NCBI RefSeq assembly: GCF_014646635.1
Contig: NZ_BMNQ01000003.1
Span: 1-64,000 of the forward strand
DNA length: 64,000 nucleotides
Reading direction: 5' to 3'
Source of the DNA: Lentibacillus kapialis
GTDB taxonomy: Bacteria; Bacillota; Bacilli; Bacillales; Amphibacillaceae
Within the stretch, counting starts at the first letter, position 1; each line of letters opens with the position of its first letter. The notes under the pieces are model-generated. The model was not told the DNA's origin, made no database searches, and worked only from the letters and a program-made list of their open reading frames with translations. Below are positions 54,171-63,994 of this stretch, piece after piece. The translations under genes were made by a program, and so were the position numbers.

Positions 54171-54338
54171 TCGAGGATTGCATGTACTGCCATCGTATGT
54201 GACGGTGAAAAATGGCTACCAGCAGTGGACATAGGCACGACTATTTCCACAGCATAAAAACTTAGAGTTGAGATAGCTTCCTGCAAGAAATCGACTCACA
54301 CACTTTATGAAAACTTATCGACGCGACAGATGTTACTT

Positions 54339-54347
54339 TGCTATAAT
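54339..54347 (+). promoter_or_regulatory. Extended -10 promoter of dynA
   Basis: TTGCTATAAT contains a TG extension and a consensus TATAAT at 54342-54347. No good -35 box is present, which is common for extended -10 promoters. The dynA start is 42 bases downstream. Confidence 0.45.
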
Positions 54348-54388
54348 ACCTTAAGCAGTGTTTCGATGGAAGGGAAACGGATAGCCTA

Positions 54389-57300
54389 ATGATAACAACA
54401 GATAATCAAACTCAAATCACCCAGCAACATTTAGCGGCGCTTTACCAGGCGATGTCTGAAAATGGTGATATGAAAAGTGCCGATAAACTGCTCCAAATCT
54501 ACGAAAAATGGAATAATCAAGAGACTATGATCAGTTTTACTGGTCATTTTTCTGCTGGCAAATCCTCTATGATTAATAGTCTCCTTGGAAAATCAATCCT
54601 GCCCAAAAGTCCAATACCGACAAGTGCGAACATCGTTAAAATAACATCCGGTAAGGGCTTGGCACGCGTTTATACGGACCGGGGGACGACAATAGAATAT
54701 GAAGAACCATATGATATCGATCTCATAAAAGAATATGCAAAAAACAAGGGCGATATCAAGGAGATTGAAATAAGTACAAAAGAAGCTATTTTGCCTGATG
54801 GTTGTATGATTATCGATACTCCCGGCATAGATGCTGCAGACGATGCTGACCGCTTGATCACAGAATCTTCTTTACATCTCGTTGATGTTCTGTTTTATGT
54901 CATGGATTACAACCATGTCCAATCGGAGGTCAATTTACGTTTCCTGAAAAAAGTGCAGAATTATAGGATACCTGTGTACATGATTGTGAACCAGATCGAC
55001 AAACATAATGAACAAGAGCTAGCATTTGAGGATTTCGTCGAAAAAATTAAACAAACGTTTGATCAATGGAGCATTCATCCGGAAGCAATCTATTACACGT
55101 CTTTGTCCAAGGCCAGTATACCCCATAACCAGTTAGATAGTATTAAAATGAAACTGTGGTATATGCTTGGTACACAGAGAGAAGATTTAATTCATATCAA
55201 ACGGTCTGTTGATCAGGTAATTCAAGAGCATAAAGATTATTTACGTGAGTTTTTTGAAAACCAAACGGCAGAACGGGAACTGACAGACGGGGATAATCTG
55301 ACAGACATCTCAGGGCGTTTGGACGAATTGCAAACCGAAATAGACCATTTGAACGGATTACCGGATCAGATAGAGAAAGATTATCGCGATGAATTAAATA
55401 TAACTTTGAAAAATGCTTACCTGATGCCGGCAAAGCTGCGCGAAACAGCCCAATTATTTTTAGAATCTCAGCAGAGTGATTTTAAAGTCGGGTTATTGGG
55501 GTCAAAGAAAAAGACGGTGGAAGAGCGGAAAGAACGAGAAAAGGCGTTTTTGAAAGGGTTACAGCAGAATATTGAGACATCTGTTCAATGGAGACTTCGT
55601 GACAAATTGCTGAATCTGCTGCATCAATACGGCATCTATAATCAGGCACTGACGCAGCACATTCAAAATATTTCAATCACCTATGATTCAGACTCACTAA
55701 AAGCGTTGATTAAACCTGGTGCAACTGTGAACAGCAACTATGTTCTGCATTATACCGATGATATCAGCCATGATATAAAACAATCATATAAGCAGAAGGC
55801 CATGCAATTTATAGGTTCCATTCGCGATGAAATATCACAAAATACAGCCAATGAATTGGAAGCAATGGAGACCGAGTATAGTGAACTCGAGCAAATTAAG
55901 ACGCAACAGGAAATGCAAGAGAGATTAAAACATAAATGGCAGGAAAAAGTTCATAAAATTGATGCTGCTCTGACAGATCCCAATCCGGACGCTTACGTGT
56001 TTGAACTGATGGAAGACTATCTGACAGCAAACCAAATAGCGGTCACCGAGGCAGAAGCAATTCCTATTCCGGAAACAAATAAACACACTATCGCGGAGAG
56101 GACTAAGCAGTCTACAGATAAATCAGTGTACCCGGATCAGGATATCTTGGCCGATTTGGAAAAAACAATGGATACAATTTCGGACATGCCGGGATTCGAA
56201 TCGATTATAGATGACTTAAAGCGAAAATACAACAGGCTGAATAAACGGACGTACACCATCGCTTTATTTGGAGCATTCAGTGCCGGGAAATCATCTTTGG
56301 CTAATGCTTTAATTGGGGAATATATTTTGCCATCAGCGCCTAATCCGACGACTGCTGTCATTAATCGTATCCATCCGGTTACGAAACCACATCCGCACGG
56401 AACAGTAATTGTTAAAATGAAGAATGAGAAGACGCTTGTTAAAGAACTGACAGCCCTGATCGATCAATTTTCGCCCAAAGCAAGTCACCTTGATGAATTA
56501 CTGGAATGGATAACCAAGCACCATATCCATCAAAGTGATCAATTGAAAAAAACACATCAGGCATATCTAAAAAACATGTTAAAAGGGTATTATGACAATA
56601 AAAGTGCCATCGGACAAAAGCAGACCATACAATTAGCAGATTTTGCCGCCTATGTGACAGATGAAACAATTGCTTGTTTTCTCGAGTCAGTTGATCTTTA
56701 TTACGATTGTTCATTGACACGGAATGGGATTACGCTCGTTGATACGCCGGGTGCTGACTCTATCAACGCCAGACATACCAATGTCGCATTTGATTATATT
56801 AAATATGCGGATGCCATTCTTTATGTTACGTATTATAATCACGCTTTTTCACGCGCTGATAAAGATTTTTTGATGCAGCTGGGAAGGGTGAAGGATACTT
56901 TCCATCTGGATAAAATGTTTTTTATCATGAATGCTTCCGACCTTGCAGAGGACAAATCAGAACTGCAAATGGTACAGCAATATATTAAAGAGCAACTGAC
57001 TGTTTTAGGTATCCGTTTTCCAAGACTGTTTGCCGTTTCAAGTAAGCAATCAATTATGGAGAAACAAGCTGATAAAGTATTAAATGATCAAATGGCAGAT
57101 TTTGAAGCTGCATTCACTCAGTTTATCCATCACGAATTGGCCGCTATTACACTTTATTCGGCTGTCCGGGATATACAACGAGCAAAGCAGGCAGTAGAGC
57201 AATACCTGGATTCTTTGCAGATGAACGCTTCGGAAAAGGAACAGGCCCGAACGGATTTAATGGAAAAACAAACATCGTTGATCAAGCTTGTTGACGACAT

Positions 57301-58024
57301 CGATTCGGGTTTATATGAGCAGAAAATCAGCCAAAAACTTGAGAAACAATTATATTATGTGCTTGAGCGCCTGTCGATCCGGTTTCATGATTTATTCAAG
57401 GAAACGTTTAATCCGGCAACCATTACCGGCTCAGGTAAAGAAGCTAAACAGCAATTGGAAAACAGTTTATGGAACCTCCTTGATTACGCCGGTTATGAAT
57501 TGTTACAGGAACTGCGTGCGGTTTCGCTGCGTATCGAATCATTTATTTATGATTTGAAACGGGAAGTTCATCTTGATTATACCAGTAGAAGCGGTGCAAT
57601 CGACAATGGCTTTTTACTACCTGATTTTGAACAATCGGAGCTGTCGACACCTGATTATGATCAGGCATTTGTGAACCTTAATCCACATACATTTGATAAA
57701 GAGTTGAAGCATTTTAGCGGGACAAAGGCATTTTTTGCTAAAAATGAAAAAGAACACATGAAAGAGAGTTTGTTCGATCGGTTGTATCCATTTGCGGATG
57801 ATTATATTGCTGAAAATCACAAAAAAATGCGCGCATCTTATACTCTTCAATGGAACGACATGATAGATACAATGAAACATTTTATTATTTGTCATGCCAA
57901 AAGTTATATTGATAGTCAACTGTATATGATCGGCGATCAGTCTATGGATATTGGAACTTTACGTAAAAAGCACGAACAACTAAATTTTATTTTAACTGGG
58001 TATGAGGGGATGAAAGTAACATGA
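54389..58024 (+). CDS. dynA: DynA, double-headed bacterial dynamin
   Basis: The 1211-residue protein is a tandem fusion of two dynamin-like GTPase units, as in B. subtilis DynA/YpbR (about 1190 residues). The first GTPase has P-loop GHFSAGKSS at residues 52-60 and DTPGIDAADDADR; the second has GAFSAGKSS near 628-636 and DTPGADSINARH. Long helical stalk and paddle regions follow each head. DynA tethers and fuses membranes and aids membrane repair and phage resistance. The start ATG 54389 has only a distant purine-rich site. Its last bases overlap the ypcP start (ATGA). Confidence 0.95.
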   Translation: MITTDNQTQITQQHLAALYQAMSENGDMKSADKLLQIYEKWNNQETMISFTGHFSAGKSSMINSLLGKSILPKSPIPTSANIVKITSGKGLARVYTDRGTTIEYEEPYDIDLIKEYAKNKGDIKEIEISTKEAILPDGCMIIDTPGIDAADDADRLITESSLHLVDVLFYVMDYNHVQSEVNLRFLKKVQNYRIPVYMIVNQIDKHNEQELAFEDFVEKIKQTFDQWSIHPEAIYYTSLSKASIPHNQLDSIKMKLWYMLGTQREDLIHIKRSVDQVIQEHKDYLREFFENQTAERELTDGDNLTDISGRLDELQTEIDHLNGLPDQIEKDYRDELNITLKNAYLMPAKLRETAQLFLESQQSDFKVGLLGSKKKTVEERKEREKAFLKGLQQNIETSVQWRLRDKLLNLLHQYGIYNQALTQHIQNISITYDSDSLKALIKPGATVNSNYVLHYTDDISHDIKQSYKQKAMQFIGSIRDEISQNTANELEAMETEYSELEQIKTQQEMQERLKHKWQEKVHKIDAALTDPNPDAYVFELMEDYLTANQIAVTEAEAIPIPETNKHTIAERTKQSTDKSVYPDQDILADLEKTMDTISDMPGFESIIDDLKRKYNRLNKRTYTIALFGAFSAGKSSLANALIGEYILPSAPNPTTAVINRIHPVTKPHPHGTVIVKMKNEKTLVKELTALIDQFSPKASHLDELLEWITKHHIHQSDQLKKTHQAYLKNMLKGYYDNKSAIGQKQTIQLADFAAYVTDETIACFLESVDLYYDCSLTRNGITLVDTPGADSINARHTNVAFDYIKYADAILYVTYYNHAFSRADKDFLMQLGRVKDTFHLDKMFFIMNASDLAEDKSELQMVQQYIKEQLTVLGIRFPRLFAVSSKQSIMEKQADKVLNDQMADFEAAFTQFIHHELAAITLYSAVRDIQRAKQAVEQYLDSLQMNASEKEQARTDLMEKQTSLIKLVDDIDSGLYEQKISQKLEKQLYYVLERLSIRFHDLFKETFNPATITGSGKEAKQQLENSLWNLLDYAGYELLQELRAVSLRIESFIYDLKREVHLDYTSRSGAIDNGFLLPDFEQSELSTPDYDQAFVNLNPHTFDKELKHFSGTKAFFAKNEKEHMKESLFDRLYPFADDYIAENHKKMRASYTLQWNDMIDTMKHFIICHAKSYIDSQLYMIGDQSMDIGTLRKKHEQLNFILTGYEGMKVT

Positions 58025-58893
58025 CGACAAAGCAGCAGAACATTATGCTGGTGGATGGAATGGCTTTACTTTTTCGCGGATTTTTTGCTACAGCATTCAG
58101 TGGGAACTTTATGAAAACCAGCAATGGCATGCCAACTAATGGTGTTTATCAGTTTATACGGTATTTTCTTGATGCAACTGAAAGATTTGTGCCCTCACAT
58201 GTTATTTGCTGCTGGGATATGGGCAGCAAAACGTTTCGAACTGATTTATACGAGGGTTACAAGGCAAATCGGTCTAAGCCGCCGGAAGAACTCATTCCGC
58301 AATTTGATCTCGCCAAAGAGGTTGTTGAAGCTTTCGATATTCCCAATATCGGGGTGAAAAATTTTGAAGCCGATGACTGTATGGGTACTCTGGCAAGGCA
58401 ATACGCTAAAGACCATAATGTTCTGATTGTAACTGGTGACCAGGATATTTTGCAGCTTGTTGATGATGGAATTCGTGTCGCTATTATGCGCAAGGGCATC
58501 GGAAACTACGAAGTCTTTGAAAAAGATTCATTCGTTCACCAGAAAGGTTTGCATCCTGGACAATTGATAGATTTAAAGGGTTTAATGGGCGATACATCAG
58601 ATAACTATCCCGGCGTTAAAGGAATTGGCGAAAAAACGGCATTAAAGCTCATTCAGGAATATGAATCAATTGACCGAATTCTTGAACATATAGACAATCT
58701 GCCAAAAGGTGTGCAAAAGAAAATCCGCGAGAATAAAGACATGCTTTATTTATCAAGGCAGTTGGCAGAAATCAGGTGTGATGTTTCAATCGATTGCACA
58801 TTAGATGACGCGTTATGGGAATATGATCCTCGTGTTGTCGAAGAAAAATTTGCAAGTCTTGAATTCAGCAATTTGGTAAAATTGGTAAATTAA
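58021..58893 (+). CDS. ypcP: YpcP, 5'-3' exonuclease
   Basis: The 290-residue flap endonuclease-type nuclease resembles the 5' exonuclease domain of DNA polymerase I. Metal-binding acidic clusters are visible in MLVDGMALLFRG, NFEADDCMGTLA, VTGDQDILQLVD and LMGDTSDNYPGVKGIGEKTA (helix-hairpin-helix). It can replace the PolA domain in Okazaki-fragment processing. The four-base overlap with dynA and their joint presence in Bacillus indicate an operon. Confidence 0.95.
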   Translation: MTTKQQNIMLVDGMALLFRGFFATAFSGNFMKTSNGMPTNGVYQFIRYFLDATERFVPSHVICCWDMGSKTFRTDLYEGYKANRSKPPEELIPQFDLAKEVVEAFDIPNIGVKNFEADDCMGTLARQYAKDHNVLIVTGDQDILQLVDDGIRVAIMRKGIGNYEVFEKDSFVHQKGLHPGQLIDLKGLMGDTSDNYPGVKGIGEKTALKLIQEYESIDRILEHIDNLPKGVQKKIRENKDMLYLSRQLAEIRCDVSIDCTLDDALWEYDPRVVEEKFASLEFSNLVKLVN

Positions 58894-58976
58894 ATAAGAA
58901 CTTGGGGTTGGGACATAGCTAAAATGTTTAACATTAAAAACGAATGATAACTGGCATATGTAAGAGTGATGTTCGG

Positions 58977-59115
58977 ATAAGTCTTAGCCACCGCTGCGGA
59001 AAAATGCTTCGCTTTCCGGGGGCGGCTGATGAGCCCCCTTGTGCTGTCGCACTGCGGGGTCTCATCTGGGCCTTTGCTCCCCCAGGAGTCTCCGCATTTT
59101 TCCTTCGCCGGTTTA
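58977..59115. repeat. GC-rich imperfect palindromic repeat
   Basis: A GC-rich island in AT-rich spacer DNA. CTGCGGAAAAATGC near the left pairs with GCATTTTTCC near the right, and CTGATGAGCCCC faces GGGGTCTCATC. It shares GAGCC-CCTTGT and CGCACTGCGGGGTCT with the repeat at about 53519-53555. No gene is supported across it. Confidence 0.65.
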
Positions 59116-59542
59116 GATGGAAACGAATTATACTATAAAAAGCCGGTTGATATTCATTCCGTTAGGGCATGGCCCCACTTATTTACGCGCACGACGCCGA
59201 GAGAAATGGGAGGGTCCATCACCATGTTGAATGTGGAGATCCAAAGGTGCAATCATACAATACATTACATTTTTCTTAGTTTTCAGAGATATGAACGCTG
59301 AGCTTATTCCGACTAATCTAAACGCTTCCATATTTTCCTTAATAGGTGTATACCATCCAACTTTATCAGATGACTTCATAAAATGTGGTAGGAAAAGTTA
59401 GAAAAACAGCGATATTTTAAGAAAACCGAAATAAATAGATGGAGAAAAAACCGAATTGATTCAAAATCTAACTTGAGGAGTTTCAAATTACCGTACGGAT
59501 TTTTTCTTTGATTCATTACTTTTGTCCCGGCTCCAATGACTT
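59116..59542. other. Gene-free spacer between the GC-rich repeat and ctaA
   Basis: About 430 bases with no supported gene. A minus-strand frame at 59179-59379 lacks a ribosome binding site and resembles nothing recognised. The segment may be remnant DNA linked to the adjoining repeat. Confidence 0.4.
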
Positions 59543-60388
59543 CTACCGATACACCATTCTTGCTTCCACTAAAATAGCAAATAATAGTGTTCCAACAGTC
59601 AGATGTAGTACAGCCATGGGTAAGGATACAGATGATAAAATAGTAAAGACACCGGTAACAACTTGTGCTATGACGATGGCAAATGATAACAGCATCCGTT
59701 TCTTGAGGATACTTTCATTCGTTTTATAGGCTTTATAAGTCAAAAAGATGATGTATCCTGTTACAAGAAGTGCCAATAACCGGTGCCCGGTCTGCAACAA
59801 TTGTGGCATTGTCGCAGGCAAAAAGGCATTTTCGGTACAGGCAAGCCAGCCACAGCTTAATCCGAATTCTTCATGTTTTAAGTATGCACCAAGTCCAATC
59901 GTTACAAACAATAAAATAATTATAGTATTCAAATGACTGGTGACAGCATCATGTCTGTTTTTAGCAGTGAATTCGCGATCATGCCGCCAAAACCAGATTA
60001 ATAGCGCCATGAAAATCAAAGCAATGAGTAAGTGTAGGGTGATGATAATTGATGGCAAGTGATAAAATACGACAACCGCTCCCATGATTAATTGCAGTGA
60101 TAGCAATGCCATCATCCAGTTAGCGGCTTTTTGCATAAGGTTGCTATCGTTCTCACGTTTAACTTTTACAAATAAAAAAAGGGTCATGATAAACAATAAA
60201 GCACCAATCACTCTATGGCCAAATTCAATCAGTGTATCACCTTCAAGTTGCGGAATTACTTTACCATTACATAACGGCCAATCAGGTCCACATCCCATTC
60301 CGGATTCGGAGGAAGCCACATATCCGCCGAAAACAATCAAAAAATATGTGAGGATCATTGTAATGCATGCAACATGTCGTTTTGACAA
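59543..60388 (-). CDS. ctaA: CtaA, heme A synthase
   Basis: The 281-residue protein has eight membrane helices and oxidises heme O to heme A for cytochrome oxidase. The four conserved heme-ligand histidines are in EFGHRVIG, ITLHLLIAL, QTGHRLLAL and AVLHLTVGT. The cysteine pairs lie in GMGCGPDWPLCNG and LSCGWLACTEN. TTG 60388 is nine bases from GGAAGG; ATG 60397 and 60418 are less well placed. In B. subtilis it diverges from ctaB, whereas here it diverges from a cyclotransferase gene. Confidence 0.95.
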   Translation of the reverse strand: MSKRHVACITMILTYFLIVFGGYVASSESGMGCGPDWPLCNGKVIPQLEGDTLIEFGHRVIGALLFIMTLFLFVKVKRENDSNLMQKAANWMMALLSLQLIMGAVVVFYHLPSIIITLHLLIALIFMALLIWFWRHDREFTAKNRHDAVTSHLNTIIILLFVTIGLGAYLKHEEFGLSCGWLACTENAFLPATMPQLLQTGHRLLALLVTGYIIFLTYKAYKTNESILKKRMLLSFAIVIAQVVTGVFTILSSVSLPMAVLHLTVGTLLFAILVEARMVYR

Positions 60389-60500
60389 TGCTAACATCCT
60401 TCCTGGTAAGATAATCATACATATGGCAGTGTAGCAAACTTAGAATAAATCGAATGTGTTCTGCATCACATGACAGAAATTTTTATGGAAGTTCAATACG

Positions 60501-60519
60501 CTGAGACACATAATCTCAG
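60501..60519 (+). promoter_or_regulatory. Hairpin abutting the ribosome binding site of the cyclotransferase gene
   Basis: CTGAGA and TCTCAG pair around CACATAA and end directly at AAGGAGGG. It could affect ribosome access or mRNA stability; no protein or ligand is implied. Confidence 0.35.
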
Positions 60520-60535
60520 AAGGAGGGAAAGAAAC

Positions 60536-61381
60536 GTGTCATACGTATTTGTATATGGGACATTAAGACGCAGCGGGAAAAATCATGACTTATTAGGTGA
60601 TTTACAGTGCGTTTTTCGACAATGCTGTGTTATAGGGGCATTGTACGACAGCGGTAAAGGGTATCCTGTTATGAAGCAAGGCAGGTCCCATAAAATATAC
60701 GGGGAGCTATATGACGTATCAAAATCGCAGCTAGCTGCGATTGACGGGCTGGAAGGGTTTAAGAAAAACCATTCTGACAATCTGTTCGAACGTAAGATTC
60801 TCCGGGTTTATACCGATACAGGTAATGACTATGATGCTTTCGCTTATGTGGCAGGACCTTCATTTCATCCTATGTCAGAGCGAATGGCGTCCGGGGATTG
60901 GCTAGTCTATAGATATTTGAAGCAGAAAAACTTGCTTTATTTTGCATACGGGTCTTGTATGGACGATGAGCGGTTTAAGCAAGCGGGGGTTGACCATTAT
61001 TTTAAAGACGACATAGGGAAGGGCGTTTTGGAAGGCTTTGCATTTCAATTTTCCCGAAATACCAGTGATGGCGGCAAAGCAGATTTAGTGGAAAATACCA
61101 AAGAAACAGTGGAAGGAAAAGTTTATAACATTCCATGGAAGGCCACTCACTACTTGTATGAAAGAGAAGGTGTTTTTGCGAGCTCATACAGGCCCGCCAT
61201 TGTTCCGGTTTCCATAAATGGATCTATCCACCAGGCTTTAACTTTTATTGGTGTCAGAAAATCACCCGAAACAGCCCCGACGAAACGGTATGGCACGGAA
61301 ATTATGAGGGGAGGAAAAGGTTATTTAAGTGATGGTTACTTGCAAAAACTACGGAAAAAGATGCAGCTTTTAAATGGGTGA
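60536..61381 (+). CDS. Tandem gamma-glutamylcyclotransferase-like protein (YkqA type)
   Basis: The 281-residue protein has two AIG2/GGCT domains. The first (about 1-120) starts SYVFVYGTLRRSGKNHDLL, the second (about 130-275) LLYFAYGSCMDDERF. Each YGT/YGS loop is the substrate-binding motif of the family. B. subtilis YkqA has the same tandem layout. Activity on gamma-glutamyl peptides is possible but untested. GTG 60536 follows AAGGAGGG. The gene end overlaps the start region of dsdA. Confidence 0.85.
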   Translation: MSYVFVYGTLRRSGKNHDLLGDLQCVFRQCCVIGALYDSGKGYPVMKQGRSHKIYGELYDVSKSQLAAIDGLEGFKKNHSDNLFERKILRVYTDTGNDYDAFAYVAGPSFHPMSERMASGDWLVYRYLKQKNLLYFAYGSCMDDERFKQAGVDHYFKDDIGKGVLEGFAFQFSRNTSDGGKADLVENTKETVEGKVYNIPWKATHYLYEREGVFASSYRPAIVPVSINGSIHQALTFIGVRKSPETAPTKRYGTEIMRGGKGYLSDGYLQKLRKKMQLLNG

Positions 61382-62777
61382 ATCCAGTTTCATAATGTTT
61401 GGTGACATGATAAGCTGCTGTGAAGGGAATAATATTAGAAATGAATCAAAAAAGAAGGTGTTTATAATCGTTTATAACCAGCAGGCACTTAATGACTGGC
61501 AACATCAGATCCCGATAATGAAGGATATCATGAATTTGAATCCTGTCCTTTGGTTAAATCCCAAATTAAAAAATATGAACGAGATCGCATCACTTCCATT
61601 AGAAGGTGAGGATATAAAAAAAGCTGAACTGCTTTGGCAGCGCTTCGCACCCTTTTTAGAAAATGAATTTCCCGAAACAGCTGATACAAAAGGAATGATT
61701 GAATCCCCCCTTAAACGGATCGATCATATGAAAGAAAAATATTTTTCTGACATGGAAGGGGCCTTGTATCTGAAGTGTGATCATGCATTACCGATTGCCG
61801 GATCCATCAAAGCCAGAGGCGGCATTTATGAAGTTCTGCAGCATGCCGAAAATTTGGCATTGGAGGCTGGATTGGTGCAGAAAAACGATGATTACATGAA
61901 GTTTTCAAGTAAATCGTTCAAATCTTTTTTTAGTCAGTATTCAATAGGTGTTGGATCAACCGGTAATTTGGGGCTAAGCATCGGTGTTATCAGTGCAAAA
62001 CTTGGTTTCAATGTTTCGGTATATATGTCAGTTGATGCGAAACAATGGAAAAAAGATCTGTTGCGTAAAAAAGGTGCACACGTATTGGAATTTCAAGGTG
62101 ATTTCAGTGAAGCGATATCTGCAGGCCGCGAACAAACGATGGCGGATCCTAAAGGTTATTTTGTAGATGATGAAGACTCTGAAAATTTATTTTTAGGCTA
62201 CAGTGTTGCTGCTCTGAGGCTGAAAGAACAGCTGTATCGGGAAAACATTACCGTTGATGCAGATCATCCGTTATTTGTTTATCTTCCTTGTGGTGTAGGC
62301 GGATCACCAGGCGGCATTACCTTTGGGTTGAAACAGGTTTTCGGCGATCATGTTCATTGTTTTTTTGCTGAACCGACTCATTCGCCTTCCGTTCTTATTG
62401 GCCTTGCTACCAGGGAGATGGATCGCGTCAGCGTACAAGATTTTGGTATCGATAACCGAACAGAAGCGGATGGGTTGGCTGTCGGAAGACCCTCCCGTTT
62501 CGCAACAGCAATCAGTGATCAATTAGTGAGCGGGATTTATACGATAGAAGACAAAGAATTGTACCGGCTGCTGGCCATGCTTGCAGACACTGAAAAAATT
62601 TACCTGGAACCATCAGCAACAGCAGGTATAACAGGTCACAGACAGATAGAACCATATGTCAGAGAACATGCTATTGAGCTCAGCAATGCTACTCATATTG
62701 CATGGGCGACCGGTGGATCGCTTGTACCTGAAAAAGATATGGAAATATTTTATAATAAAGGGAAACGTCTAATATAG
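61374..62777 (+). CDS. dsdA: D-serine dehydratase (D-serine ammonia-lyase)
   Basis: The 467-codon frame encodes a PLP fold-type II enzyme converting D-serine to pyruvate and ammonia. Signatures are the PLP lysine in PIAGSIKARGG, VGSTGNLGLSIG and the phosphate-binding PCGVGGSPGG. The family normally starts close to YNQQALNDW, about 30 codons after ATG 61374, and the extra N-terminus looks unrelated. A strong GAAGGTG site at 61454-61460 is followed six bases later by ATC 61467, not ATG. So the true start is unclear: ATG 61374, GTG 61458, or a near-cognate ATC. Confidence 0.88.
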   Translation: MGESSFIMFGDMISCCEGNNIRNESKKKVFIIVYNQQALNDWQHQIPIMKDIMNLNPVLWLNPKLKNMNEIASLPLEGEDIKKAELLWQRFAPFLENEFPETADTKGMIESPLKRIDHMKEKYFSDMEGALYLKCDHALPIAGSIKARGGIYEVLQHAENLALEAGLVQKNDDYMKFSSKSFKSFFSQYSIGVGSTGNLGLSIGVISAKLGFNVSVYMSVDAKQWKKDLLRKKGAHVLEFQGDFSEAISAGREQTMADPKGYFVDDEDSENLFLGYSVAALRLKEQLYRENITVDADHPLFVYLPCGVGGSPGGITFGLKQVFGDHVHCFFAEPTHSPSVLIGLATREMDRVSVQDFGIDNRTEADGLAVGRPSRFATAISDQLVSGIYTIEDKELYRLLAMLADTEKIYLEPSATAGITGHRQIEPYVREHAIELSNATHIAWATGGSLVPEKDMEIFYNKGKRLI

Positions 62778-62791
62778 GAAGGCTGTTTGAT

Positions 62792-63712
62792 ATGAACGTG
62801 GCACAGAACATAACAGAGCTGATCGGAGAGACCCCGGTTGTAAAGCTTCATCGTATTGTACCGGATAATGCAGCTGATATATTTTTAAAACTGGAATCGT
62901 TAAATCCAACCAAAAGTGTTAAAGACCGGGCTGCCTATAACATGATTAAAATGGCAGAAGACAAAGGGCTTATCAAAGCCGGCGCGGCCATTATTGAACC
63001 GACTAGTGGCAACACTGGTATAGGTTTGGCAATGAATGCCGCAGCAAAAGGGTACAGGGCCATTATGGTTATGCCTGATAACAGTACACAGGAACGCCGT
63101 AATATTTTGAAAGCCTTTGGAGCAGAAGTGGTACTAACCCCGAGTGAAGAAAAAATGCCCGGAGCCATTAAAAAAGCTAAAGAATTGAACAGGGAAATAC
63201 CCAATAGTTTTATTCCGCAGCAATTTGAAAATCAGGCTAATCCCGATATCCATCGCAAGACAACAGCCCTGGAAATTTATGAACAGATGGATGGTGAACT
63301 TGACGCATTTGTGGCGACTGCTGGGACGGGTGGAACCATTACCGGAACAGGTGAAATATTAAAGCAAAAGATACCTGATTTGCATATTGCTGTTGCCGAG
63401 CCAAAAGGTTCCCCCGTATTATCGGGTGGCAAACCAGGTTCACATAAGTTAGTTGGCACAAGTCCGGGATTTGTACCGGAGATTTTAAATACGTCCGTTT
63501 ATGATGATATTTTCCAGGTTGTTGATGAAGATGCTGTTAGTATGTTCAAAACACTTCCGCGTAAAGAGGGGATTTTCATTGGCTTATCAGGTGCAGCAGC
63601 TGTTTTTGCAGCTTTAAAAACAGCTAAACGGCTTGGAAAAGGAAAAAAAGTATTATGCATGGCGCCTGATACAGGAGAACGATACTTAAGTATGAATCTT
63701 TTTGACGATTGA
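62792..63712 (+). CDS. cysK: CysK, cysteine synthase (O-acetylserine sulfhydrylase)
   Basis: The 306-residue PLP enzyme makes cysteine from O-acetylserine and sulfide. The PLP lysine is in NPTKSVKDRAAYNMI (about residues 35-49), substrate loop EPTSGNTGIGLA, phosphate loop GTGGTITGTG. The length and sequence fit CysK or a close paralogue. Another cysK may exist elsewhere, so the role in biosynthesis versus salvage is open. GGAAGG precedes ATG 62792. It follows dsdA by 14 bases, likely one transcript. Confidence 0.92.
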   Translation: MNVAQNITELIGETPVVKLHRIVPDNAADIFLKLESLNPTKSVKDRAAYNMIKMAEDKGLIKAGAAIIEPTSGNTGIGLAMNAAAKGYRAIMVMPDNSTQERRNILKAFGAEVVLTPSEEKMPGAIKKAKELNREIPNSFIPQQFENQANPDIHRKTTALEIYEQMDGELDAFVATAGTGGTITGTGEILKQKIPDLHIAVAEPKGSPVLSGGKPGSHKLVGTSPGFVPEILNTSVYDDIFQVVDEDAVSMFKTLPRKEGIFIGLSGAAAVFAALKTAKRLGKGKKVLCMAPDTGERYLSMNLFDD

Positions 63713-63731
63713 GCAGCATCATGCTGCTCAA
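63709..63731. terminator. Bidirectional terminator after cysK
   Basis: TTGAGCAGCAT and ATGCTGCTCAA form an 11-base perfect stem around one base, followed by TTTTAG. The left arm contains the cysK stop codon. It also lies just after the small minus-strand ORF. Confidence 0.8.
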
Positions 63732-63733
63732 TT

Positions 63734-63850
63734 TTAGCGTTCTGGATTTGATTCGCAGTAATATATCCTTGGCAGCCCCCAGTAAAGCCAGCAATCCTGT
63801 ATGAGATATCCACCTATGAAAAGAATCATTTGCCAATCAAGCTGCTTCAT
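63734..63850 (-). CDS. Small membrane peptide ORF (38 residues)
   Basis: A 38-codon minus-strand frame starts at ATG 63850 with GGGAGG seven bases upstream and ends next to the shared terminator. It encodes one aromatic-rich hydrophobic stretch (about residues 8-26, MILFIGGYLIQDCWLYWG) with charged ends. No family is recognised. The ribosome binding site and terminator placement support it being a real gene. A type I toxin-like or regulatory membrane peptide is possible but speculative. Confidence 0.5.
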   Translation of the reverse strand: MKQLDWQMILFIGGYLIQDCWLYWGLPRIYYCESNPER

Positions 63851-63994
63851 GTCACTGCCTCCCATATTTCCTCTTACTGATCATTCTATTTTTGTATAAA
63901 CCTGTCTAAGAACAGTATTTTAAGGCATCTGTCACGGTTTTTTCCAGTGATGCATACTGTATTGAAGAAGTTTGATTTAGACAGGAGGAGGACC

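Noticed and set aside
58944-59379. Frames on both strands after ypcP
   Set aside because: They cover a GC-rich palindromic repeat and spacer DNA, and none has a start site or family match.
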